DNA from: Combretum micranthum
Lineage: Eukaryota; Streptophyta; Magnoliopsida; Myrtales; Combretaceae
Length of the DNA: 64,000 nucleotides
Direction: 5' to 3'
NCBI GenBank assembly: GCA_024138025.1
Contig: JAMXBD010000012.1
Coordinates: 3,214,686 to 3,278,685, forward strand
Each line of letters begins with the position of its first letter. The stretch's first letter is position 1. The notes under the pieces were generated by a model. The model worked only from the letters and a program-made list of their open reading frames with translations, made no database searches and was not told where the DNA came from. The translations under genes and the position numbers were made by a program. Of this stretch, positions 24,494 to 37,662 are shown in pieces.

Positions 24494-27400
24494 TTACAGA
24501 TAAAGTTGAAGGAAAATTATAGTTAATTAAATAAATAAAAAAGAAAAGAAAATTGATGACATGAAAGAGAAGAGTAATTAAAAATTAATTTTAAAAGAAA
24601 AGTGTAAAAAAAGTTTAGTAATATATAGTGTAGAATTTTTATGGGAAAAGAAAATTATAAGAAATAAGTATATATGCTGTAAGAATAGGTAGTAATTAAA
24701 AGTAAAGATAAGAAAATAGTATTGAACGGTAGGAATAGTATAATGAAAGATAAACAAGATAAATAAATTACTGGTAGTGAAGAAAATACGCGTAAAAATG
24801 TTATATATGATATTTTTAGACACTGAAAAATTATGAAACTAATATTTTATGAATCCTTACGAAATTACAAATCTATATTGATTTCTAGAATATTTTTGCT
24901 ATCCCGAACCGCGAGACATGTTTTTCGAGAACTAATCCTGTTCGTCTTCGGAACGATCAAATTTTTTACAAATATGATATTTTTAATCTTTACTATATTA
25001 TCATGGATTATAATCTATGACTATCTAAATTTTATTGTTCAAGGGTTTAGAAGGCGGGATTGTTGGATCTAAATCCACTAGAGTTTGTTATTGCTCTAGG
25101 TTGACTTTAGGGTTTTAATTTAACTTCCGACTATTTGATTTATTCGTAAGATCATAAAATTTATGGGTTTTTGACCATGTTATATATATATATATTGTTT
25201 TATAATTTATGTTTTACTTTATTTTTATGATTTATTTAATATTTTTTAGTTCTTGGGATTATTTAATCGAGTTTAGGGTTACGTGTTGACTTAGTTTGAC
25301 TTTTGGTATTAATTGAAATTCTTGATTCAAAAATTAACCGAAGGGTCTCAGGTTTTATACTTTTGTCACAAAATATTTGCTTGGATATACAATTTCAATT
25401 TTTGTGTTAGATGTCAGATAGATGGATTGTTTAGCGTACGAATTTTGAGTTGAAAGATTATTGATTTTTCCATCTTGTCTTTGAAGGTTCTCATTCTTTT
25501 AAGGTTAAGGAATTTTGTATTTGATCTTGTTTAGGATTCAATTTTAATTTGGATCGGCTTTTATAATTTTGGTTTCGGTATTTAACTCTAGGATTATTTT
25601 CTAAGATTTATGAAAATTCAGGGGTTTACAAATACCCCTTTCCTCTTTTATTATTTACATACATTTTTTAAACATAACAAAACTCTTACAAATTCATTTC
25701 TCAAATCCTTTCTCCCTCTCTCCTTCATTCATCACACCATACACACATAAAAGCATCATCCAAATTGTTCTTCCATCTTCAATCTTTCATCTACTTTAGG
25801 TAAAATACTAAACCATATTTTCCATTCATGTTAACATAACTTGTTCATGTCTTATTTAGTACGATGTCCATTTATGAATCTTGTTATGTTCATGATATAT
25901 TAATGTTCTAACATGACTTTCTCTATTGTGTTATATATAAGTATGTATATATATTTTTAGAGCCTAAAGCTCACTAAGCTAACTCCTTATTATTGCTTTT
26001 ATTTCATTGTTTATTTCATGCTTTGAATATCAATTTATATAAATAAATAAAACTAGTCAACTTTTAGTCTTAGACTTATCCTAAATCAAGTAAAAACAAA
26101 AGGGACTTGTCCATAATCTAAGTCTCGGGGAGCCTTTAAAATTAATATAAGACTCCAATAATTATTTTCTTATTATTCTTATTTTATATATGAGGCCTGT
26201 TCATTTAAAAGTCCCGGGAAGCCTTGAAATAAATGTAAGACTTCCATGATTTTGTTTTTATTTTTTTTTTATTTTCATGGAACTTATCCATATTTAAGGT
26301 CTGAGAAGTCTTGATAACAAGTTAAGACTTCTATATTTTGTTCTTACATTTACATATTTAATTTTCTATTATTTTTATTTCTCTACATGAATTTATAAAT
26401 TATCTCATAATATAATTACTATGTTCATATTAATACATGATCATATGATGATGTTGCTATCTTAATAAAATTTTCAAAATGATAATATGTATTATTTCCT
26501 TTTATATAAAAATAAGACTAAACTTCCAAGAGAAATGATTTTCAGCACTTAAAAAGAATTTTTATTAAGACTTAGGATAATTGTTCAAACTCCACTCTTT
26601 CCAAAATACTAAAATAAATTTATCATAAAATTTTAATCCTTTATTGTGCAAGTTTTTCTTAAAAACTTATTTATAAGGAAAATGTCAATATTTTGATAAA
26701 CACTTTAAATAAAACAATTTTTCTAAGACAAACTTAAAAATCGATTCACTATTTAAAGTCCACTTAAAAAAAGATTGGTATACGACTTAAAGAATCAAGT
26801 TTTAAGAAGCAAATTCATTTTAAAAAGTTAAGGGAACATAAAAATAATAGTTATAATAATTAGACACCCGTTTGTAATAACTAAAAATTTTAGTTTTCTT
26901 CTAACAACCCCTAAAGGTCCATGTGTTGAAAAATTATGAATTAAGAAAGAATTATTATAAGAATAAAAATTTAAGAACTAGCCATTCACCCAATTTTTCT
27001 CATATATTAAAACTAAAAACATTTTAAAGATAATAAAACTTAGAATGATTTTTCTTCATTATCACATAAAGATTCATATGTTGGAAAATAATTAGTTAAG
27101 AGAAGTTTAATATAAAAATGAAATATTCATTAGATCAAAACAAATATAAAAATCATGATTTTCTTTAATTAAGTTTCACAATTACAAAATTTAAGAATTA
27201 AATTTTTTTTTTAAGAATCAAACTTAGGAAAAATTTCAAGAGGGCACACACTTAGAGTTTTATGCCACCGATAAGTAAAACCATGTCTTGTAAAATAAAT
27301 TATTAAATAAAATTCTTTTCAAATATAAGATCTTTAAGATTTAAAAAAATATATTGAACTATAATTTTTATTTTTTTTGTTAAGTTACATGGTTACAAGA

Positions 27401-29054
27401 TAGCAAATTTTATCACAAGTCAAGAACATGATTTTTCATAAAACTCAACATCACCACTTTTTACAAAAGATTGTTTTGCAAAGTTTTATTTTGAAACAAT
27501 ATCACTAGGGTCATGCATATGATATAAGTTATTGTCAATATTAAATGATTTTCAAAGGTAGAAATATTTATATGTTTGCTATAAAGTATCTAAGTGAAGA
27601 AAAATTTGGAAAAATTTTCAATTTAAGGGCTGGAACTTTTGGGCAAGATCTGTATCGACCCATCTTGAAACCTAAAATCGCTTTAGATGTTAAAAATAAC
27701 ATTAGAAATAGATAGATCTTTTCAAGTAGGTAGAAAATGACTACTAATATGCGAAATTTTGAGTTAAAATGAGCAAGTTATGATCGTTTTAAGTTGGAAT
27801 TTCTATTGACCTGAATTTTAATGAAAATAACACGATAGAGTTAGAAAATTTAGTAGAACTTCTATGAAATACTCATTCTAAGTATTTCTTTTGTTTAGGT
27901 AACGAGAAATATGAGACTCCACTTCCTGAGGATTATTACGACTAAGCAGATTGCGTTATGGATGAGTGGGTTTTCTCTCATGATTTCGTTACCTTGCTTG
28001 TGCTTGTAAATAGCTGCACTGGATTTATAAGTAAAAGATAAAATGAATATGGATGGGTTTATGAGTTCATAAGTATATGCTTCTATGAATGTGTGACAAA
28101 GAATGCTAAGCATATCGAAACCAACAAATGTTGCTTTTGTGTGTATGATGCTTGCTTGGTCATCCTTAAGTATGCCTTAATTTTACTCGGCTTCGATATA
28201 AATTAAATTGACATGCATTACATCCATTGAGTCACATGTTGAAGATTGTCACTCTTACATGAAGAATCAGGAGGATCCGAGGCCAAGAAGGCCTTCAACC
28301 ATACTCATTCTTAAGGAATTAAGGCGTACCAGGGATATATCCCAAGAATGAGCTACGCCAATCGATCGGTATGAGTAGGAGACTCGGAAACTAGTAGTAG
28401 AAGATCATGCGTACCTTTAAATACTATTATCTAACTCTCGATACGGAGGGCGTAAATCTATTCTATGTATAGTTTTCAAATACCCATACATAATTATTTG
28501 TATCATGTGGTTGTTGCATAGCATGCATAGTATATGCATGAAAATTAATAAACTTGTTTGAAATGTGGTACGAATAAAGGGAATATCTCACTAGGCGCAT
28601 TACAAGCTTACACCTCTTTAGATTTTTGTTGAAACAGGTACGCTTGAGACTATATCCGATGATGAGTATTAAGGAAATCATTGGTGGATTATTGAATTTT
28701 TACGGAAGAAGTAGAAGCATAGGAGGAATTTACTTTTTTAAAATTTCTTTATAATGTTATGTTAATAATTTGGAGATCACTAAGTAATATATTTATGTAA
28801 ACGTGAAGACTGTAGTGGGGGTATGTCGCTAAGAATTGTAATTGACCTTATTTATATTTCATGTTAAGTATTTCTCTTATCTTGTTACTTAATGGTTATC
28901 AAAGTGAATTGCATTACTTCGATGCATTCCCTTTGATGTGTTGTACGCCTTGTGCATGATATGAAAGCCTTTGCATGACTAAGGAAGTCATTTATATGCT
29001 TTAATATTGTGCACGATAGACTGCTATGTTTACGATATCTCTCAGGGCATGACA
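24494..29054 (+). mobile_element. Nearly complete LTR of family B, plus orientation (U3 24494-25640, R-U5 to 29054)
   Basis: This is the only copy in which U3 and R-U5 are in normal order. A degenerate TATA-like TTACAAATA lies at about 25626 within GGGGTTTACAAATACCCC, followed by a pyrimidine-rich leader (25640-25790). A donor-like TTTAG/GTAAAATAC lies at 25800, the motif AATATCTCACTAGG at about 28583, and an acceptor-like AAACAG/GTACG at 28637. It ends CTCAGGGCATGACA. The length of about 4.5 kb is long but within the range of plant gypsy LTRs. The flank CCCTC (29055-29059) does not match the left flank AATAT (20428-20432), so the array is not a simple single insertion. Frames inside are short and not gene-like. 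Confidence 0.7.
25626..25634 (+). promoter_or_regulatory. Degenerate TATA-like box of LTR family B
   Basis: TTACAAATA is followed within 10 bases by CCCTTTCCTCTTTT, a pyrimidine-rich initiator-like run, as in plant LTR promoters. One base differs from TATAAATA, so activity is uncertain. Confidence 0.4.
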
Positions 29055-29059
29055 CCCTC

Positions 29060-29403
29060 TTAGGCTCTTACTTTATAATTGATATATCAATAACATAAAT
29101 CATTCTTCCTTCTTCATTGCTTTGTTTTCTCCTCCTACTCACTTGTATTTTTTTTTAATCCTTTTCCCTATGATGATGATGAATGAGATCAAATGCAACT
29201 AGTAAAGTATGCCAAGAATTATATTATTGATGTAATTATATATCTTTTCCCTAAAAATGGATATATATATATATATGTATATATTTTGCACTATAGTAGT
29301 GGCTTAATTTAGTCTAGGCATGGAAAGTTTGGGCCAAGAATTAGTGAGAGGGAAATAGAGAGAAATATTAGGTTCATAAGATAAGTCTAGTATGTAATCT
29401 ATT
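29060..29403. other. Intergenic stretch with a TA-rich run at 29260-29285
   Basis: Nothing beyond the short AT/TA microsatellite. Confidence 0.5.
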
Positions 29404-29414
29404 CATATAATCAA

Positions 29415-29865
29415 GGTTAATTACAAAAACATTACTTATGTTTTAGTTAACTTACAAACACATGACCTTTGTTAATTTTTTTAATAAATAGGCAATTCAA
29501 GTTTTATACAAAAGTGTTAATATAATTAATTACTATTAGAGGAATATGTGTTAAAGTTTTATTAGTCTAAAAAAATCAATTTTTTAAAATATTATTAATT
29601 AAATTTAAAAAAGGAGAAAATTGTAAAAAATGTAAAATTAATTTTTATAACCAATAAAACAATGACAGGTGTCATTCTAAATTATTAAATAATATTGACA
29701 CTTTCTTATAAAAACCAAGTCACTTATTTGTAAAAAAAATCAACACAAGTTATATGTTTGCAAATTGGTCAAAACACATATGAGGTTTTTATTTGACAAA
29801 AAAATTAACAGAGGTCGTACGTTTGCAAATTGATCAAAACACATGTAAGCTTTTTGTAATTAACC
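29415..29865. mobile_element. Mutator-type MITE, relative of 13330-13686
   Basis: The ends GGTTAATTACAAAAAC and GCTTTTTGTAATTAACC are inverted repeats. The flanks CATATAATCAA (29404-29414) and CATATAATTAA (29866-29876) form an 11-bp target duplication with one mismatch. The interior repeats the subterminal word GTTTGCAAATTG.TCAAAACACAT, showing a tandem copy near the right end. Confidence 0.85.
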
Positions 29866-30182
29866 CATATAATTAACATATGTTTGGGAATTTTTCAGAG
29901 GGTGAAACTGAATGAAAAAAAAAAGAAAAGAAAAAGGTGTTTTGCTTTATACAATGAAAGGATATGGAACAAATTGAAAATTATTCCCTATTGTTTCTTT
30001 CAACTTTATTTTTAATTAGAGATAACAAATTTTTGATAGGATATGATAACAAGAATAAGACTATCTCCCTATTAGAAACATATTATAAAAAGAAAATATG
30101 AAAATGACAAGATACAAGATAAGAAAAATACGATTATGATATGGATAAAGATGGAGTGCATGTAGGTTCATCCTTTCTCTAA

Positions 30183-30440
30183 AAAATAATTACCAAAATA
30201 AGATTGAAATTAAATTAATTACCGAAATAACACACTAAAATTACATTTTTAAAATGCTATTTAGGCTTACAAATGGAGCATGTGATTATGCGGTTTGGTT
30301 AGAACATTTAGATGGAAATTGCATTTAGTGACATGTGATTGTTGTTCATGGATAAACATAAAACACATGTCTATCATATAATTTTATGGATTATTTTGGT
30401 AATTATTATGGATAAACACCTATTTTGGTAAATATTTTGA
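30183..30440. mobile_element. MITE candidate with TACCAAAATA inverted ends
   Basis: AAATAATTACCAAAATAAG at the left and CCTATTTTGGTAAATATTTT at the right are imperfect inverted repeats about 250 bp apart. The word TTTTGGTAATTATT also occurs internally near 30395. No target duplication was settled. Confidence 0.45.
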
Positions 30441-30988
30441 AAAGACGTTCGAAATTGACAAAAATTCAATAAACTCGATTATATTTCAAACTAATTATTT
30501 ATGATCTCAATTTAATTTTAATTATTTATGGCAGTAACACATATATTGAATATAAAATAAATACACAAATACACTCACTAATGCAAATTACCACCTCTAC
30601 ATTTAGGCTTTATAGTTTTACTTCTATTTCAACTCTTTTCTACTCGTTATCTCCAAAAAGTAAAAAGAAATTAATATGGCATAAATATGAGAATCTTTAC
30701 CCTCATTATCTAATTTCATTCATTTTATCTCTATTTGAAATACAAAAAAAAAGTGATATTTTTTCTCTTTTTTTTGTTTATTTTCAATGTTGTAGAATGC
30801 CCAGATATGAATAAAATTTTAATATATACAATGGGTGTAAAATATGAGTAGTAATTATTATAAAAACCCCCATTCCATTATTATACATATCAAAATTTTA
30901 TTAGTATTATACACTATGGATCCGTACATGTAGAATATTATACCCATTAATTCTTTTTTCTACCAGAAGGGTCTATTACTACAGTTAG
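30441..30988. other. Intergenic stretch, nothing recognisable
   Basis: AT-rich. A 77-codon plus frame at 30581-30814 has no recognisable motif. Confidence 0.5.
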
Positions 30989-32158
30989 TGTAACACTCTA
31001 AATTTAGGGTCATTTACAATCCTCCACATGTCTTTATTAGTTATGGTCACACAAAGACTTAGAATGTGATATTATCTACCATAAACATTATAATAATTAG
31101 CTCTAAAATCTCTCTTGAATTGATGACTTTCAAATAGTATCAATATACATGCATGGATTTGTAATCGATCACATAACACCATCTTATAATCTATATAGAT
31201 TCATCTATCAAAATAATAAAACCCACCATACCACTAGTATAAGCATTATACATCAAGACTGAATGTTATCAATATACTATAGGTGCGTGTTACTACTCAA
31301 ACCAACTACTCATAACTTATTACATATCCTCTATTCTTCAATTGGAAAGTCTTCAATGGTAGAGACATTCCTCAAACCCATCAATTGCTTGTGACTAGTG
31401 ATACAATCTATTTATATATTCATCAGTTGTGCCCAAAAAAGATTAGAGTGAGCCAGGGTTTAGTACACTATACTACAAATACACAAACATGATCAATAAG
31501 CACACATTCACATGCAAGCATATTACTAATGCAACAATCAATATCTTATTGTTTTTATTTTATGTTAGATAAACAACATAGTGATAATTTAGTATCCCAC
31601 CACAAGTGAATATAGTAATACGTATATATGATGAGGGTACTTCCCAATATCCATGAGTCTAAAACCGAACATTGAGTACTCCTAATATTTTTGAAACAAA
31701 AACACCTAGATTTATTAAGATAATTTTATTCTCGACTTCACTCTCGGACAACATCATGCATGAATCATCGAGTTGCTGTGATAATAACGTAGATACTCTC
31801 TACTTATTACCAGCATCCAAGTACAAGTAAGATGCATAGGATCTTATCACTAAATATTTAGTTAATTAGTTTATGTTACTATCCTAAACATACATAGGAA
31901 ACAAGCAAGGTATATATGTACCTGAAAATTACTTTGTTCCGAGGACTAGTATCTACTACAAGAATTACACACAATTGAGTTGTTTATAATCTTTTATATG
32001 CCTAACTTCAACTCTTATTGCATCCCTTTAAATCCTTAGCTTTACCTCATTATTAACTATTTTCCAAAAATCTCAAAGTTTATTTTAGTCTCAATGAAAG
32101 AGTTAAATGGATTCCATTTGTTTTCATCTTAGAAAAAGGTGATCTTTAGGGTGTTATA
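30989..32158 (-). mobile_element. Probable gypsy-type solo LTR, minus orientation, about 1.17 kb
   Basis: The left end TGTAACACTCTAAA and the right end TTTAGGGTGTTATA are near-perfect inverted termini, with CA changed to TA at the right. On the minus strand the order of motifs near 31920-31960 (AGTAATTTTCAG/GTACATAT) resembles the CAG/GTA site of the other LTRs. The 5-bp flanks GTTAG and ATGTG do not match, so support rests on the termini and style only. Confidence 0.5.
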
Positions 32159-34426
32159 ATGTGCATGAACTAGTGCACAAGTGAGTATAATACTCGATAT
32201 TGCTTAAACGGAGAAATTTGGTCATAAAAGGGTCAACAAGAAAGAACATGGCTAGTATCAGAGGGGTGCATGAATTTGTGTTCTTTTTTGTATTCTTCTA
32301 GATGCAAGATTTTTGAAACACAATGAGATACGCAACTTGGTATATGAATTTGTGTATAGGCCATGTATTTTTAAGATTCAAAATTTTCAAATGCATAGAG
32401 TGGAATACAACTTAATATACAACCTCGTGTATCTAGTTGCATTTTTCTAGAAAAAGCAAAATCTTGTACCGAGAGGCACATGACTTTGGTACATAAATCC
32501 ACATACTAGTCATGTACTTCTAGATTTCATTATTCCTTTAAATATAGAGAGGTACAAGGTTTAAAACATGGATTTGTCTTTTAGTCTTGTGCTTATGGAA
32601 ATCATTTTTTTCATAGAATTTTTCTAGATTTGATCTGTTTTCACTCCAAAACATATTTTCACACCTTTTTATGATCATAACTAAACATTGCCCTACTATT
32701 TTAATCACCATAAACCAATTTTCAACCAACGTGACATTTAAAAGATCGAAAGTCATATGTGAATTGTATTACCTTTTTGAAATCGTTTACTCTTCTATTA
32801 ACTACAATGTCTCCTATCTTCGCTTTTGAAACTCTCTCTAAAAACCCTCTTATCTTTCAATTTCTTCTTTAAAGTATTGTCGTCAACATCAATTCGCCCA
32901 CAAAACTTACTTACGCACTTATCCCACTAGCGTGACAAGAGAGAGTGAAGAAAGATTAAGACTTACTGGTAAATCTTATTGAACCTCTAGGAATTATAGG
33001 GTTTCTTCTTGAAATTTTGGCAATTAATTGGAAAAAAGAAGAGGTTTTTACAGAATATGTGAGAAGGAGAAAGGGTATGAGGAGCTGTTACTATCCTGAC
33101 AACTTATACTTTGGTTATCTCCAACATTTCTTTTAAAATCCATATAGATTGACTATATCACTCTTCTTTATTTTTTTGGAATTACTTTTTTATTCCTTAT
33201 TTAATATTTCCTTTATTTTGAGGTATTTTGGGTTAGAGTCTTAATTTTGTATTATTTTTTCATTTTTATGATTATATCATAGAAAAAAGTAGTTCTTTTA
33301 AAAATTAAGGAAAAGAGCATCCATATGGAAAAAGAAAGAGAATCAACCCGAAGATTATAATAATGTTCATTAATCCGAAGATTATAATTATGTTAAAGGA
33401 CCATGCATGGCAGACCGAGCACTTTATTAATTAAAAAATATGCTACAATCATGGCCTTGGTTCGTAGTTCCACTAAGAAAAGTCAAGCAAGATGCTAGAT
33501 GCGAAATGCTTTTCTTTCTTTCTCTTTTTTTTTTTTCCCGTTTCTTTATTGATTTCTTTTCTTAAATGTTACCATTAATTTATTGTCTTGCCACTAACTA
33601 CAATAATTGTATTATCTTTTCGCTTTGTCTCAAAAGCTTTCCTTGTCTGGGAGATCAAATGGACCATTGGCATAGTTTTGAGCTGACCACGGGAGGCAAA
33701 ATTAATGCTCATTTTACCTGATGAACTTAAATTATATCTTGCTAGATTGGAAAACTTTTCTTCTTGCCAAAAGGGATTTAAAAAAAAAAAAAGGTTTGAA
33801 TTAGATTACACACTTGCACTAACCCTGCCCTCAATTATATAAGCCATAATTGTTTATACGTGGGGAAAAGTATTGGTTATGTGTCAATAAAATACTACAT
33901 CTTATAAACTTTTGAAGATACACATTACCCCTAACTAAATCCTCACAACCATGATAAAAGAGGATCTTACTAAATAGTAAATATTGTGGAATGTTAGTAA
34001 CTGTTTAGTGTGATATATATAATATATTTTAAAAAGTAAAATGGTAATTTTTTTATGGGTTTTATATAGTGAAACTATATTAAGGGTTGTTTTGTTTTTC
34101 CAACTATATTAAGGTTTTAGAAAAACAATTATCTATACTTTAGTTTTGAGGGTGAATTTGCAATTTCCGTATCATATAATTCTCACTCATTCAGCCAGAT
34201 AATGCGCAAGAGCAAGAACAAGAGCAAGAGTGTACTCTCTTCTTAAATTATTATTCCCAACAACTCCTGACGGCAAAACACTACAAGTAGACATATGATG
34301 CTAAATCGATGTCCTAATGAGCACATGGCATGCAGAACCTATTTTCCCCCTCCGAGCCTTCATGTAACGTGGAAAACCTGGGATAGGCTTGCTGGCGCAA
34401 AAGAACAAATACCAATGGTACTGCGG
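32159..34426. other. Intergenic stretch, nothing firm
   Basis: AT-rich with a pyrimidine-rich tract at 33511-33545 and a short direct repeat of AATCCGAAGATTATAAT at 33343 and 33374. No gene-like frame. Confidence 0.5.
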
Positions 34427-34664
34427 TTTAATAGAATGGAATAAAACTGTAAAAAAATAATAATATTAGAAGCATTTTTGAAATAAAAAAATATTTTTTA
34501 GTATTATCTCTCTAATGAAAAAAATAAAAATTTCTTATCTATTCTATATTATATAGAATAAACATTTTTTTTAATTTTTTTTTCAACTCAAATTAAAAAT
34601 AGATATTACATAATAATAAAATTATAATACTAGATCGTTCCATTCAACCAAACAAGTCGATCCC
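34427..34664. mobile_element. MITE candidate with GGTTTAATAGAATGGAA inverted ends
   Basis: The left end GGTTTAATAGAATGGAATAA and the right end, inverted GGTTGAATGGAACGA, pair imperfectly across about 240 bp of AT-rich DNA. The style matches widespread plant MITEs that end in GTTTGGTTGAATGGAA. No target duplication found. Confidence 0.5.
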
Positions 34665-35104
34665 CTCACATAGGACATAGGTCTTACCCTGTTTTTTTCC
34701 CCACCTCATGTTAGAGGTGTAGGAATCTTGTCGGAAAGCTAATAACCTTTTAGATGGTGAGGCATCTCATTACTTCACGGGGATTGGCACATGATTTGAC
34801 AAGTGAAGCAACATTTACAGGATCTGAACCGGTAAAACTTTAGCTTTTTCACTGAAAAAAAGGATGGTCATCTAAAGTAGGACGCAAAGTCTTACCTTGA
34901 TTTAATCACAACTTTGTTCGCTGGTCTTGTTTGAGAGATGTGTCAGAACCTTAGCTACCTCGGAAACGGAAATCAAAGAATTAACGCATCTTCAGCCTTT
35001 TGGACGGAAAGGTTGGTAGGTCATTGGTCTAAATATTTGTAATAGCTTTTTGTTTTTTAAAAATATTTGCTTGAGAATATGACACATAAATAATTATATC
35101 AGCA
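34665..35104. other. Intergenic stretch of more mixed base composition
   Basis: Less AT-rich than its surroundings with stops in all frames. Not recognised. Confidence 0.4.
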
Positions 35105-35430
35105 TATAAAATTAGGATTATAAATTGAGTTGGGAAAATAGAATGTTGAGTTTTATCTGGAACTCAATCTAAAATTTTAAAACTTAAGCTCAGTTCAAAC
35201 CTGATCAATCTTAAAATTTTGAACTTAAGTTTGACTCGAAAAATATTTTAAGTTTAATTAAAATAATATTAATAGCCAACTTAGCTTGAATTTGATTGGT
35301 ATTTGTACTTGAATTAAATTCAATTAGGCTTACGAACTCATTGAGCTAAATATTATAAAACTTAAGCTTAATTCAACCATTTTTGAACCGAAGCTAAATT
35401 CAAATAAAAATGAAGTAACATCGAGTAGTT
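35105..35430. repeat. Dispersed repeat rich in AAGCTCA/AACTTAAGC-like words, copy 2
   Basis: It shares the word style of the repeat at 15645-16215: AACTTAAGCTCAG, TTTGACTCGAAAA, GAACTCATTGAGCT. More decayed than copy 1. Confidence 0.45.
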
Positions 35431-35739
35431 TGTAAATTAAATAGATCATTTATTCCCCTATTACGTTCACACTCGTGGAGAATTTTATTGGCTCCGCCAA
35501 TTCTTTTGCTTTTTGAAGAGATGATAAAATTGAAATGAGAACATATATTGGGATATAACACATAATTGAGACGACAATCAATATAATGATTTGATTTGAT
35601 GTGAAAAATATATAGGTTAAAAAACTATGGGCTAAAAAAATTACGGGATAAAAAGATGCAAAAAACCGTTGAAAAATCAGTAAAAAAACATAATGAACCA
35701 TAGGCAAACTCATTATGAGAGTGCTATAATATTTATTTT

Positions 35740-37662
35740 TGACAATGATTCGGACAAAACCATCCGACAATACTCAATTTGGAAAAAACCAAAGTTGATA
35801 AGACTATATGGTTACGGTTGAGCCAGCGGACCTACATGAATTAGGAGATAATATCGAATTTCGTTCAATTGCATGCAATTATCGGATAATCATCTTTTAT
35901 ATGTTCGTTCATTCTACGGATATCCACACCATATAAGCATTAAATATTCAAAATTTATAAGATGATTAAAAAATTTGGGGAAAAGAGTAGTAATGCAGCT
36001 TTGTAATTCAATTATGGTCAACTAAAAACTTCTTCCATTTGCCATAAGACGTATGGATTATATTGAAGACCTAAATTTTACTAAAAAAAGAAAATTTTCG
36101 CAAATTCCCTTAGACATATAATAAAAAAATAAAGAAAACAAGCGGCATAAAAAAAAAATGAAAACTTCTACCAAAAATTATTCTATATACGAAAATGACA
36201 TTCTAAGATGTTTAAAAATATTCTTAATATATTTAAAAATATTAAAAGATCTCCAAAATATATTGAATGTATTTCTCCTTTCAAGTTGGATAAAATTATC
36301 CCTCGAATTTTTACCATGTCATGTAAGAGCCAATTGGATAAGTACACAAGCTCAAACAAATTGATCCAACCTTGGTGAGTTGACTCATGCCAGCTCATGC
36401 TGATTCAGTTTTGGTCGGTCTCCTTGAACCTGCTCTAACCATTCCTAGATTGGTGCAAGGAGACTGAAAATTATTATTCTGCAGCCAATTATCTTTAATA
36501 GCCTATGGAGTCATACAAGACCTCCTACCAGTCAAATTCTCTCTATCATCTCCAGTCATATACTCATGTTCAACATAATCAGTATCAAAAATTGGTTTAC
36601 CACCACCAATAACCTAAAAAATATCCTCCTCTTCATCAACATTAGTATCAAATATTAGTTCAACATTTTTTTTCTACATTCTCTTCAACTATTTCTATAA
36701 TAACAACGTTGCATTTCTCATCTAACTAACTTTTCACTTGACCTTTTAATGCTTCTACCTCTTGTTGCACATATTCCTTTATTATAGGTATCAAGACGGA
36801 TTTTCTTTCTATAACAAAACAATAGTAATTGTTAATATATGGTAAGTTTTTCATGGTTGACTTAAGTGTATGTGACAATTATTCATGTGTGTGATATCAC
36901 ATAAATCTAAATCATTTTAACTCATTCCCAAGGAAAAAGATACCTGTGCTTGTTTTATCACTGAAATTGGATGATTGTTACGAACCACATCATATGGTTA
37001 TGGAGAGTTTGCTACGGTTAAACCCCATTTCTCAACAACATATTTAGAAATCATATTGCAGGAGACATTTAATGATCACAAGATAACCATGCCTTCCAAT
37101 TGTTACTTTGGTATAAAATTTCTTCTTCATCTCCAATAGATAAGCGTGTTCTTCAATGCTCTAATACCAATTGACACAATCGAACTTAGACAAAAAAAGG
37201 GCAAATGTCATTATTTGTTGAACCACACACGATTGTTGGAAAGTAATATTCTATATGTTTGTTGATTCTACGAATATCCAAATAATATAGACACCAAAAA
37301 TTAGAAATTTGCAAAACAATTAAAAAATTTAGGAAAAGATTGATAATGTGCCTTTGTAATTCAATTAATGATTAAGCAAAAACTTCTTCCATTCGCCTAA
37401 AAATGTACAATTCATACTAAAAACCTAAATTTTGCCAAAAAAAGGAAGCTTCCTAAAAATCCCTTTGGCATAAAATAAATAAGAAGATAAGGAAAATGCC
37501 ACAAGGGATATACAAAATGAAAACTTCTATAGAAAGTTATTCTATTTATGAAAAAGACATTCTACGATATTTAAAAAAATATGCTTAACAAATCTAAAAA
37601 TATTAAAAAGATATTGAGCATCCTAAATTTCAAATTTATTACAAGTCTCAAGCAAATTGACA
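35740..37662 (-). mobile_element. Small non-autonomous LTR retrotransposon, minus orientation
   Basis: Direct repeats of several hundred bp (35740-36368 and 37172-37662) flank an 803-bp interior. Matching words include ATGAAAACTTCTA, AAAAACTTCTTCCATT.GCC and TTTGTAATTCAATTA. On the minus strand the right repeat ends TTGTGTCA and is followed by ATTGGTATTAGAGC (37158-37171), one base from the initiator tRNA-Met primer-binding site TGGTATCAGAGC. The element is therefore transcribed leftward. The interior has no intact frame. Short minus-strand stretches such as EYVQQEVEALKGQVKS (about 36745) could be gag decay, but this is not proven. No matching target duplication was found, and the LTRs are clearly diverged, so the insertion is old. 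Confidence 0.65.

Noticed and set aside
19318..25640. A DNA transposon with about 1.1 kb terminal inverted repeats (the two U3 blocks)
   Set aside because: The right-hand block continues directly into R-U5 in normal LTR order, with a TATA-like box and leader, so an LTR explanation fits better.
35450..35770. A 106-codon minus-strand frame rich in hydrophobic residues
   Set aside because: AT-rich DNA gives Phe/Ile/Leu-rich frames by chance. It overlaps the end of an LTR and shows no recognised motif, proper context or family length.
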